A DNA stretch of 33,763 nucleotides, from positions 1,064,360 to 1,098,122 of the forward strand of contig NW_005434663.1 of the NCBI RefSeq assembly GCF_000315625.1. Reading direction: 5' to 3'. This DNA comes from Guillardia theta CCMP2712. Taxonomy: Eukaryota > Cryptophyceae > Pyrenomonadales > Geminigeraceae. Below the pieces are notes generated by a model, which made no database searches, was not told the DNA's origin, and saw only the letters and a list, made by a program, of their open reading frames with translations. Positions within the stretch are counted from its first letter, which is position 1, and every line of letters begins with the position of its first letter. Below are positions 8,685 through 19,225 of this stretch, one piece after another. The translations under genes were made by a program, and so were the position numbers.

Positions 8685-11600
8685 ATGGGAGGTGATAATT
8701 GCTCAATTTCCTACGATGAACTCGATTACAGCAGGCTGTCTTCACGCGTTGCCAGTTGTGTACCATTGTTACCCCGGAACGCTTCCAGCATGTCACTTCG
8801 AAAAGCTTCATCCGGAGAAGGGGATCTCAAAGTGATCGACATCGAAAGAATCAAAAGAATGACTTCCTTGCACCCTGCGGCTACCAGCAGGAGACCAGAC
8901 TCAGAGGATCTCTCGCCGTCCATGAATCGTTCGATTGACGATGACGAGGATGACGAGGATGACGAAGACGAGGGCCGCCAAGGGTACACTATGCCTTCCA
9001 CCAGACGGATGATAGATAGTACTCTCAGATCCTCACTGAAACATCTGTTGTGTTAACAGTTGAACACAGATTTCGTCGAGAAGGTGTTCAAGTTTGACGA
9101 TCTGGAGTTGACCAAGTAAGGCTAGAAGTATCTTCTTGATCAGATGCATGACTTCGTGTCAGAGGTGCCAAGGCCAAGGACAGCGTCTTGATTCATCCTC
9201 TTTCTCGATTCTTCCAGGTGACATTTCCTCTCTGCAGTCTTCACACACAAGTAATGTTATGTTCAGACATGGGAGTTTTTGTCTGGAATATTGTTGTTGT
9301 ACACGACGTGGGTCACACCACTTCTGATAGCGTTCTTCTCCGAGCAAGAAGTACTTGTTCTCAGTCTTGCTGGCTCCATGATTTCTTGATGTTTTGCAAA
9401 GGGATTTTGTGCGCATGCGCCCACCCTCAAGTTTGACATGGCTGTGGATCTTTTCTTCATCACAGAGATTTTCGTGCAGTTCTCGACAGGTCTGATCGCT
9501 TCGTTCAGTCACCCATTGACGTCTAGTGATACAGGCAAGCTGTTGGGGATCGAGTACATCTTAGAGCGAGGGAGAGTAGCATTGATTTACCTCCACCATG
9601 GCTTCGTCACTGATGTAATACCAGTACCATTTGTTCACACCAGCACCATTTTTTCACATTAGCACATTTGTGTATAGCAGCACCAATTGTCCTCTCCAGC
9701 ATCTGTGACCCTCATCATGATTCTTATGACGTCGTCCAGGTCTTGGCTGGTCTGCCGATATCTTTTCTCGAATATTTCCTCATCGAAGGTTTTCTTGTCT
9801 CGCTTGTTTGACTTCTCACTTCTGCCAAATCTCAAGACACACCTTGCTCGTCGCAATCAGCCGGATATTCTAACAGTGCGTACGTGCGATACCTGAGGCT
9901 TGTGCGAATGCTCAGGATGCTCCGACTGCTCAAGGTACTTGTGTCTTGTGTCTTGTGTCTTGTGTCTTGTGTCTTGTGTCTTGTGTCTTGTGTCTTGTGT
10001 CTTGTGTCTTGTGTCTTGTGTCTTGTGTCTTGTGTCTTGTGTCTTGTGTCTTGTCTTCCCCGCACTTGGCGACTGAGAAGTTTCACATCAGGTCCTCAAG
10101 ATCTTCAATGTTCTCCGGGACTTCTTCTTGTGGCGCCCGACGGTGGTTCGCCTCACCAAGGCAGCCTTTTCAATCTGCATGATTGCACACATCGGGGGAT
10201 GCCTGTGGTGGTTCCTGAAACTGCAGGAGCTCTCACACGAGGAGCTGGCGGCGTTCAAAGCAGAATACAATCTCGATCATCGCGTCTCCTCGCCCTACAT
10301 AGTCTCAGTGTACTTCCTCATGGCAACTCTATGTAATACTTGCTGTCTCCTCCTGTCTCCTCCTCTGTCCTTCTCTCCTTGTTACCCTCCCTGCTCTCTA
10401 TCTTTGTTCTAACTTAGCTCTCAGGTACTGTTGGCTACGGGGACATCTCAGCAGTGACAGATTATGTAAAGAATCGTCCTTCCCTTTCCCCTTTGCCCCT
10501 CCTCTCCTCGTTTCTTCCCTCCTCTGCCCCCGGCAGCCCTGTTCCTCGTCTCGGGTCATGAACACTGCAGGAGCGACTGTTTGCCATCGCTTTGATGTTC
10601 ATCGGGGCTTCTGTCTTCGCCATCATCATCAGCAACATGTCGGGTGAGTTGCTTCCTCAGTCTCTTTATGTGTGACTGTCTGGCAGCACTCGTAAATTCC
10701 GTTTCTTCGAGGTGAAGTAGCGAGGAGGAGAGTGCAGGAAGAGATGGATGGAGAGATGGAGGGAGAGGGAGGGAGGGAGTGGGAGAGGGAGTGGAAGATT
10801 CAGGGCAGCAACGTGGCTGGACTTTTGACGTATTTAATGCTTTTACAACAGTGAGAACGAAACTTTGGATCAGATGGAAAAGGTTCTTGAGTTCATGAGG
10901 CAGAACAAACTGCCGCAAGCGTTGGAGCGTCGAGTGCAAAACTTTTACTTCTTCAAGGCATCAAGAGTTCGGTCGTCTGCACAATCGTCGCTGGTAAAGT
11001 CAAAACTTTTGACAACATGATGCAACCATTGACTGATGGGGCGAGCAGGTGCTGGCCGACTTGCCTGTGGAGCTGAGAAAGTGAGAAATGTTTGAATGCT
11101 CCAGATAAATGATAAACATGTTTGAATGCTCGAGAGGAAGATGTATGATGAGAATGATCTCCTCACAAAATTGTCTGAGATGACTTCTATCTTCGCCGTT
11201 CTTACTCTCGATCTTGATTGTTTTGCCATCAGTCAGATTGATCTAGCTCTCAATCGACACCTGTTGGGCTCCATTTGGCTGTTTGACAAGTTGGAAGATG
11301 TTGTTCTTCAAGAGATTGTTCGAATCCTTGATGTGAGAAACACTTCCTTTCCCTTCCCTCACGTCCTCGTGCTCCTCGCTTTTGTAATCGCTCTCTCCTC
11401 TCTCCTCGCTCCTCTCTCTTACCTCTTCTCTCCTCTCTCTTCTTGCTCTCTTCTCTTCTCTTCTCTTCTCCTCTCTCTTCTCTCTCTCTTCTCTCTCTTC
11501 TCTTTGGATCTCTCTCCCCTCTTCTCAACCTGACTTCTTGTGCAGGTGGAGCTGAGGCTACCGGGGGAGACTATCTACGATCTGGGAGATCAGGCGGACT

Positions 11601-13317
11601 GTCTCTACATCATCATTTCAGGTTCTGTCACCCTGTCTCTCCGGGAAGACCCTGCCCTCAAGCTCCGCTCTGAGATCCTCGACCAAATTCAAAAGGTCCG
11701 ACATTTCCCGCTGCTGGCATTCGATTTTATTCTTGTAAGCTCTTTCTTCTCTTCTCATTCTTTCCTAGGGCGACGTCTATGGCGAAGTTGCTATCCTCAT
11801 GGATACCACTAGGTCGATACTCCTCCCTTCACCTTCCCCCCTCTTCCATTCCCCTCACTTCCTCCTCTCTTCTCCGTCCTCTTTCATTGCTCCTTTCCAC
11901 TTGTCTCGCTGTGGCTGAGGGAGGGGCAGGGAGTCGATGGCAGTGTCAGATGGATTTCTCGAGCAGTACGTCCTCTCCTCCTCCAACCTCGAGATCGTCC
12001 TCAACGAGCTTCCCGACGTCAACGAGCGTCTCAAGCAGCGGGCGCAGGTGCGAGCAGAGCAGCTGTTCGGGGGGATCCTGGAGCAGGAGGGGGCGCACTG
12101 GAAAAGGAAGGTCGCCCCCAACAACGCGTTCAAGTGGAGGAGGTTGTGCAGAAAGCTGATGATAAGCAAGGGAACTTCATCGAATGTCTTTTTCTCAAGG
12201 ATATTCAACTTCACAATGGTAAACTCCCTCCTCCTTTACTGCTGCTCCCGTCCTCTTCATACCCTGTACTTTCCTATTCTCTCCTCGCCTTCTCCCTTCT
12301 CTCCGCCTGCCCTCTTCCTCCTCCCCTCCTTCCCCGTTTTTTTCTCCTTACCTTGCTTTTCCTCTCAATTCCTCTCTTCTCCTTTCCCCCTCCTCCCCTC
12401 CTCCCCTTCTCATCTCTCCTCTGCGCTGCTCGCTTCTCCATGCCGCGGTCCTGCACGACCCTTGCCATGCTGATCCTCTGGTCAGGCGCATTCAGACTCC
12501 AACACCAAGGTGAAGGGAAAGCTGACGAAGCGATCCAAAGACAACGACATGTACTTCTCCTTTGACTCCGATGGTCGCAAGTCCCTCAACCTCCACAAGC
12601 CTCTTGCTCACTCCTCCCGCCATGGCTCCTTCGACTCCTCCTCCTCAGCCTCGGCTCTCCTTGCCAACGGCACCTTGCTCAAGCGGGAAGAGGAGGTGCT
12701 GGAAAGATCCATGGTGCTGGTGATGGAGGTGGAAAAGATGATGCTGGAGGCGGTCGAGCTGTGTGGGAAGGAGAAGGAGGAGGGAGGGAGAAGTTTGAAG
12801 GACCAGGAGGAGCTCTTGAAGACTTCCTTGCAGCAACAGCAGCTGCTGGCCTCTCAGCTTCTTCTCCTGCAGAGCTTGATTCGCCCACCTGCCCTCCATC
12901 ATGCCGGTGTCGCACTCGTCTCCTCCTCCAAGCGCAGACTCTCGCAGCCCATGCTGGCGGCATCGATTGGCTTCACCAAGCATTGTGAAATTGAGGAGGA
13001 GACAGAAAGAATGCGGGGAATTGAAGACGAGAAGGATGAGAAGGAGAATGGCGAGGAGAATGGAGCAGCAGGACTATCAGGTAGTGTCAATGTCTAATTT
13101 ACATGAAAAATCACGGATTCTTTCTTCCTCCTCTTCCTCCTCCTCCACTTGCCTGCTCTCCTTCCTCCTTCCTCCTCTACCCCGACAAGAAAGCTGAGCG
13201 CCACACGGTAGAGCAGAAGAATTGCGGCAAGCGCGGGCACGACTCAAGCTGCTGGCAGAGAGGCTGCGAGGAAGAGCCGAAGCCTGCGAGAGGAACAAAG
13301 GGAGAACGTCAGACTAG
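8685..13317 (+). CDS. Voltage-gated K+-selective channel with cyclic nucleotide-binding-like domain, copy 2
   Basis: Twenty exons join in one frame to 880 codons plus stop: 8685-9018, 9070-9115, 9163-9217, 9267-9350, 9402-9489, 9535-9614, 9740-9788, 9861-9934, 10092-10332, 10425-10465, 10571-10643, 10687-10711, 10852-10993, 11049-11080, 11233-11332, 11546-11695, 11769-11812, 11930-12218, 12486-13080, 13217-13317. Order: acidic N-terminus (DDDEDDEDDEDE), LIHPLSRF entry motif, S1 (146-173), S2, S3, S4 voltage sensor with basic residues every third position (YVRYLRLVRMLRMLRLLK, about 252-270), S5, filter TVGYGD (about 352-357), S6, C-linker (EFMRQNKLP), CNBD (455-649: LPGETIYDLGD, GDVYGEVAILMDTTR). 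The tail has a Leu/Gln-rich helix and a final coil (EELRQARARLKLLAERL). TVGYGD predicts K+ selectivity. The phosphate-binding cassette has RESMA where R-T/S-A is usual, so ligand binding is unproven. If the splice at 13080 is not used, the frame stops at 13097. It belongs to the EAG/HCN/Shaker superfamily; the exact subfamily is unclear. Confidence 0.88.
8745..12498. repeat. Long direct duplication, copy 2 (partner 1-3755)
   Basis: This is the second copy of the channel-core duplication, 3.75 kb, starting within exon 1 of the copy 2 gene (the real left end may lie further left, outside copy 1's visible part). The right breakpoint lies 13 bases into the exon that starts at 12486, so the copies share the whole preceding intron but not the final exons. 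Confidence 0.95.
9938..10054. repeat. 7-bp microsatellite (ttgtgtc)n in the channel intron, copy 2
   Basis: The array has the same unit and the same length as the one at 1195-1311, in the same intron (9935-10091) between the S4 and S5 exons. Equal unit number in a normally unstable repeat points to a very recent or artefactual duplication. Confidence 0.95.
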
Positions 13318-13568
13318 AAGGCAGAAAGACGGGGGAGACAGGAAAGGAAACAAGTAAAGGTGGAGGTTGAGGTAAAGGGGGAGGCAGAGGGAGGGAGAGA
13401 GAGAGTTAGAGATAAAGAGGAAGGACAGGGAGGGAGGAATCTGTGAGGAGAAGAGGGAGAAGCACCTGGTAGATCCTTGAGGAGTGTGACTTCTGTGCAG
13501 TCCATGCATGAACTATCCTTACATCCTTGAAGAAGACGCTGAAACAAAAGATGAGGAAACGGAGTCAC
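13318..13568. other. Purine-rich spacer between convergent genes
   Basis: About 250 bases of mostly gagggag/ggagaga sequence separate the stop of channel copy 2 from the stop of the minus-strand Cys-rich gene. No gene or clear terminator signal was seen. Confidence 0.6.
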
Positions 13569-16500
13569 TCACTTTCTGCTTCTGCTTCTGCTTCTGATAC
13601 TGCGTTGCTCCTTTCTCTTGCTGCTGCTGCTTCTGCTCTCGGTACAGCTCCTGCTCCTCCTGCTCCTCCTCCTGCTCTGGCTACAGCTCCTCCTTTTCCT
13701 GCTTCTGCTTCTGCTTCTGCTTCTGCTGCTTCTCTTCCTCCCGTCTTGAATTCTCGAGATCACCATCTTTGAGGCCTCCAACTTCCAGTAGTCGCCTGTC
13801 TTGGGCATGAGCATGGGCACGCACTCGCCTACTTCTCCGTCACTGGCGTCACTTTCACCTCCTCCTACCATCCAGGATGGAGTAGCGCAAGTTAGGCTGA
13901 AAGCGAGGATAGCACGACAGCAGCGTCCCGTTGGCGCTTGCAGGGTCCACAGTCTGCATGTCCGTGAAGATCGCGCTCTTGCTTCAAATGATCCTCTTCA
14001 CTCCCATGCTCTCTCGGCAATTCTTTCTCTCCTCCTCCTCCTCCTCCTCCTCCTTCCTGCCTTCTCCTCTCTTACCTCCTTCACCCAGAAATTGAGGACC
14101 AGGAACTTTCCCTGCCGATTGTCGTCAAGACAGCGTGAGAGGAACTTGAAGCAAGAAGGGAGAGGGGAGAAAGAAGAGCGACAAGCAAACTTGATGAAAG
14201 GAAAGAGCAGGAGTGAAGAGAGAACGAGGAAGGGGTCAGGAGGGAAGGGAGAATGAGGGGGAGGAGAAGGTCACACCCTTCGAGGAGGAGTTGAAAGAAG
14301 GGGAGGTGAGATGAAAACGGTTAGAGGATGACAAAACAACCTTGATGCCCTCAGGGGAGCCAGGAGTACCAGGAATGCTGTAAACAAGTAGATCAAGGTA
14401 GGCAATCACATGAAATCGAGAACACGGGAAACAAGTAGATGGGGGTCAGCAGAGGCCAACAAGTTGGTAGAGGATCGGCCTGTACCTGTCAGGGCAAGAC
14501 TGGAGGGAGGAGACGCAAGTTTGAGAAGCTTCGCACGCATCTGCGAGGCAACCTCAGCAGTCCGCCACCTCTTGCTCCACCCTAACAACCGACAAGTCTG
14601 GTGCAAGCTTGTTCCTGCGCCTTCCGTTAGCAGGTTCCCAGCTAGTTCGAACAGAGAGACTGCCTGGCAGTACTTGTCGCCCTGTCCGGGGATGGAAATG
14701 TCCAGCACAGTGGCTGGAGGGAGGAAGATGACAAGAGGTTGAGAGTAGCAAGAGGTACCTGAGTTGAGCGAGCTTCCAACCTTATCCACCACCACCTGCT
14801 TGCTTCTGTCACGTCCATGCCTACGAAGCTGCAGGTAACCTGCTGGGAGATTTGACCGCTGCAGTCTTTCGTTGACGTGGTTGTGTAGACCTGCAGGTCA
14901 AGTCAGACAGTCCAGAGAGCGGACTGGAGCAGTTCGCACCTTGAACCAGTTGCAGCTGTCAACATTGATCGCTCTTTCTTCCCTGCGTCCACCTTCACTC
15001 CCTGCAGCTTCTCCCTTGAGCTGACCGCGAGCTCATGGCGCTCAATTTTTCGCACGCCCCGGTCCCCGTGATCGCTTCGCTGTTCAATGCACGCGACCCT
15101 CCGCAGCTCGCGCACCCATTGCCGCAGGCAGTCGTGAGCTGGGAAGGAGGTGAGAGGTCAGGCGGGGGGCGCAAGTCGTCACCTCGTTCCTCGAGCAGTC
15201 GTAGCGCATGTAGGTAGGGCTGGCCACGTCATCCTCAAAGACGCAACTTCCGGCTAGAACAGCATCGAAGCTCGTGATCTGCTGAGATTGACCCACTGCT
15301 CACGTGAGAGAGGCAAGAGACCTGAGCTTTGTTGCTGCAGTTGTACGAGTTATCCCACGTTCTCCGCAGAAAGTACGTGGACCTGCTCCAAAGGTGACAG
15401 GAGCACAACCATGAGTGAAGCTTGAGAGAATCGACAAGAATGCCAGGGTAAATCCTCGCACGAATAAAGTGATACATGACAGAGAGCAAGCGATAGACGA
15501 GAACCCAAGGCGAAGCGAGGCAAGAAAGGAAAGGCGAGGTAAGAAAAGGCGAGGCAAGGCGAGGTAAGGTAAGGCAAATGCAAAGGCAAGATAGAGTTTT
15601 TCAATACCTTGGTAGCTGAATGAAGTTGCTGCATTCGATCCTACGATAAAACCCTGACGGAGATAATTTGCAGTCCTCCTGGTTTGCAGTTCAGACGGCA
15701 AGAGAGGGCAGGCAAGGATCGCCTGATTGCAAGATCGGGTGAGGACCTCAGTCTTGGTCTCGGACAAGTTTCTCGCAAGAACTTGCGCCATCACTCGCTT
15801 AGGGTTGCCTGCCCCAGGTAATTGCATAAGCTTTCCTTGGTGTTCAATGTGACAGGACAAACCGGAGCAGGACGGGTTGCTGTAGTAGTACTTGACCGCG
15901 TACCTCGTGACGCAGCGATCGAACTTGCACCCGCGAGCTTCTGCAAGAGCTCGAGTGGACGGCTGAGACGAGGAGGTCAGACAAGCCTGACTGCCGTTCT
16001 TCTCTCACTTGCTGCGAAGGATAATTGGGCGAGCTGCCGACGATTTGCTTGACTTGCTTGGATACAGGATCGAACCACCCGCGGTTGATCTGCGTGATGA
16101 TGGGGCCGACTACGAGATCGTCGCAGAGAGGTGTCGCACAGATGTCGCAAGACAAGTCGATCTGAGGGCAAGAGGGCGGGTGAGGGTATGGCGGGCGACG
16201 CTAAGGGTGGAACGGTCATCTCACCAGGCTCTGCGCTGTTGCTGTACAGGTAGACAGCTCTCTGTCAAAGTTCAACTGCTTGTGAACCTCGACGAGGGAG
16301 CGGTAGCAAACCTGCGACACCCTCAGGCCCGGAAGATGAATGCGCGTCATACCTTCTCGTTGGGATAGCAGGGCTCAGGCCGAACCTTTGCGAGGAGAAG
16401 AAGCCAAGAGCAGTGAGAGGACGAGAGAATGGAGAGCAAAGAAACAGAGTCTTTCTTCGCCCCCTATCTAGATCTGCCCTCATTCCAACTCTCTCATGCA

Positions 16501-16667
16501 AATTCTCCTCAATTTCTCCCTCTCCCTCACCCTGCCTCTCTGAGGTATTTGCAAGCACTTACCTTGTATAAGAGAGCCACTTGTTCGTTCGTTAAGGTGT
16601 CTCCAGCTGCTGCTCCAGCTGACGCTGCAGCTGACGCTGCAGCGATCACGATGACAAGAGGGAGCAT
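13569..16667 (-). CDS. Secreted or membrane-anchored Cys-rich protein, family not recognised
   Basis: The ATG at 16665-16667 begins a clear signal peptide (MLPLVIVIAAASAAASAGAA). Phase-0 exons follow: 16563-16667, 16353-16385, 16225-16311, 16009-16161, then about 15608-15962, 15220-15400 and further exons through 14090-14390 and 13800-13960 to a stop near 13569. The ectodomain is Cys-rich: CYPNEK, VCYRS, LSTCTAT, LSCDICATPLCDD, then CKFDRC, YYYSNPSCSGLSC, WDNSYNCSNKAQ, AGSCVFEDD, ACGNGCASCGG, CRDCNWFK and TKDCSGQ. Near the C-terminus are RCLDDNRQGKFLVLNFW and GDYWKLEASKMV, ending in a repetitive Arg/Ser or Gln/Lys/Glu tail (several frames stay open there). Exons between 14400 and 15600 are only partly phased. 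I considered HAP2/GCS1 and EGF-like receptors, but the Cys spacing does not support either. An extracellular or endomembrane role is inferred from the leader and cysteines only. Confidence 0.55.
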
Positions 16668-16778
16668 GTTTGTATCAAGCGACAAGCAATAAAAAAACAT
16701 CAAACCATTTGACAAGATTTGAAAAGAAGCAGGGCGCGCAAGGACACATGGGACGGCATGTTGTAGATATAGCCTGAT

Positions 16779-16820
16779 GGGAGGGGAAGGGAGGGGAGGG
16801 AGGGGAGGGAGGGAGAGAGA
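16779..16820 (+). repeat. G-rich tract with quadruplex potential
   Basis: Runs of three or four G separated by single A or AA (gggaggggaagggaggggag...) occur about 110 bases upstream of the minus-strand start codon at 16667, on the non-template strand relative to plus. Such tracts can form G-quadruplexes; whether this one regulates the Cys-rich gene is unknown. Confidence 0.6.
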
Positions 16821-17197
16821 TCCTTTTCTATGTTCGAGAGAGGAGGTCGGTCGGAATAATGTGAGAGGAGCCTCAAACAATGAGGCAGCAGACATGCTAC
16901 GGAAATAGTTTGGTTTAAATGAAACGACACCTTGCCTTCGCGCCAGACAGGATCTCGAGATCGACAATCACAATCGCACGTGAACATTCAAGAGCACACA
17001 GTTATGGAAAAGATTGCAGATCTCATTTCTTATCTCATTTCTTTTCTAAAACAACCAATAAAGATTGATCATATCAGTGTAAGAATACAGTTGCGCCAAA
17101 CTGCATCGCACGTGTAGCAACAACAGTCACATGGCACAAAGAATTGCTTTACAGATAGTTCTTGGTATCGAGCTTGTCACAATCATGCCGGCATCAA
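16821..17197. other. Intergenic, nothing recognised
   Basis: This holds upstream sequence of the minus-strand Cys-rich gene and the 3' flank of the minus-strand phosphatase. I see no open frame with coding character and no RNA gene. Confidence 0.5.
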
Positions 17198-18911
17198 TTA
17201 CAATGCTGACACCCGTTCGTGAAGTTTGAATCTGTTGACGATATGCGGCCGTACATCATCGGCTGAACAGCCAACGTCATCGGCCACAAGACATGCCTCA
17301 ACAATCTACCTGCTGCCAGCGATTCGATGAAGGGTAGAAGCTTCAATAAACACCTGGGATGTTGTCAAACCCCTCACTGCTGGTACACCTCTTGCCTGTC
17401 CGAAGTGTCGCCAAACCAACTCTTGATCGGAATCCCATTCGATAACTACATGCCCAAATCAACAAAAATGACATTAGCCACAAGTATCACAAACTACCTG
17501 GTATCCAAACGCTTGTGGTGAATTGTCAACGATCGCTATTTTTGACAAGTCTCTATTTAGAACCGTTAAATCCTTGACCTGATCCAAAAATTAATGAGTC
17601 ACTGGACACAAGAATTCGTGAGGGTTCAAATGGAAGGTGATTGCTGGGGGTTATACATAATTCTCGTTCACAAAAAGACAAGAGTTTCGAAAAACACGAT
17701 GCCTGCCAAAAAAATCAGGGAACAAAAATGGTTGCAGAAGATTGTCTACTCACTTGATTAGTCGGGAATCGGGGTCAATCAGGTTAAGCAATTTATCTGC
17801 ATAAATACTTTGCGAGGCAGTGAAAACAATGATCTCAAATTTTTCCGCCAGTCTTTCCAGAAATCTTTCAAGAAAATCAGTTCACATCGCCAAGAAAATA
17901 GTCGAAACAAACTCACTCTAGGCAATGCGGTCGAATTTTAACCCAAACATGGTAGTCTTGTTCTTTGAAAGTAACATCAAACTATGAATCGCATAAGACA
18001 CTGACATCATCACTTTCACTGGGAATCAATCAAAACCTGTAAGTGAGACTGTTCCATGAATTCCAGTGAGGCGTGCACAAGGGTCTCATCAAGATCAAGA
18101 ACCTGAAGGACAAAAAGATTACGGTGCACAAATGTAGCACAAAATCATTACCAACGAGACGGAAGGAGCATTTCCAAGTTTCATCGGAATGACTGATGAT
18201 TCAAAGGTCAGAAACGCTCGAATTTCATTGAAAAAAGAATTCAATACCGGGCAGTCCATTTGGTTCTGCTTGGACTCGCTCGAGAGGAGGAAGGTTCTTG
18301 ATGAAATCAAATGGATCGAATTCGTCAAAGTCTTCATCCAAATCTGATTGATTTACAGTAAGAAAACATGTCAGAGTTCGATGGTCTGAAACCTGAATCT
18401 GAGTACTCCGAAGCAAGAGTCGACAGAGAATCATCCTTTTCATCTTTCTTACTACGGTCATCATCAACAACTATGGCTGAATCCTCATCGGCTGATTCAA
18501 GAACAGTGGAGATCGTCGTGATGCTCGAGCCAGTACTCTTCTCGTCAAGGTCATATGCCTCGCTTGTGAAGGCATCCTTGTCCAATTCGCAAATTTCATC
18601 AACACTTTCAAGCTTCTCGAAAATTTCTTGTTTCGAGTTTGCGTCGCAAACTAATTTCTCTGCATACTGTGGTAAGTAATTCAGTTTCACTGGATTGCAT
18701 TCATTTACTGTCAGAGTTCTTGAAAAAGCTCAAAACCGGCGAAAAGACAGGCGAAAAAATGCTTCGAGCCCTTTGGGAAAGAGTTCGCGGAGATAAGCTG
18801 TTGTTATCATACGTGCGACCAGTTTTATCTTCGCCTAGATGATCCGAGCATGAATTGAAGTCCAATGTCTTTGCAGACTGATTGCTTTCAGAATCTAGGA
18901 TACACTCAAAA
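17198..18911 (-). CDS. SCP/CTDSPL2-like HAD phosphatase (NLI-interacting factor/FCP1 homology domain)
   Basis: Exons on the minus strand: N-terminal 18709-about 18911, 18393-18659, 18248-18343, 18152-18192, 18037-18102, 17917-17981, 17754-17864, 17657-17702, 17498-17578, 17396-17445, 17310-17353, 17198-17262 (stop TAA). The catalytic DxDx(T/V) motif is in [14 protein letters not shown]. Further family blocks follow in order: [99 protein letters not shown]. This order matches Ser/Thr phosphatases of the SCP/Dullard/CTDSPL2 group, whose substrates include the RNA polymerase II CTD and signalling proteins. The N-terminal half is Ser/Asp/Glu-rich (disordered) with [13 protein letters not shown]. 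The frame between 17396-17445 and 17310-17353 closes only with a gc-ag intron (ggacag|gcaag...cccag). The start codon is not fixed, as the open frame runs past 18911. Confidence 0.9.
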
Positions 18912-19225
18912 GTCAGGATCCCACGAAAATTTTCAGGTTGAAAGAAATAAATTGCTCGTTTATCGTGGCAGTCGCAGGATTTTTACAACGCTCAAGGAAG
19001 TTCATCGACACAACCATTCGAATCAATCTTGCATAATGCCTCAGGAAAACACATAATTTCGTGCCATGAATGTGTGTAGTGGTGAGAAAATTCGCTGCAG
19101 CCCCAAAACATTTTGGGAGCGAATTTAGCATCAGGATCATTGACAATCGAGATGCAGTGAATGATTTGATCAACATCAGGCACTATATCAGCACCCCAAA
19201 TAGTAGAATATAACATAGAGCACAT
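18912..19225 (-). other. Possible 5' exon region of the phosphatase or a small unknown ORF
   Basis: Two overlapping minus-strand frames are open here. The longer one starts at an ATG at 19225 (MCSMLYSTIWGADIVPDVD...) and runs 77 residues to 18992. It has no recognised domain. It might be an upstream exon of the phosphatase, an independent short gene, or chance; no splice junction was decisive. Confidence 0.25.

Noticed and set aside
13569-16667. HAP2/GCS1 gamete fusion protein
   Set aside because: There is a signal peptide and many cysteines, but the order and spacing of Cys motifs characteristic of HAP2 was not found.
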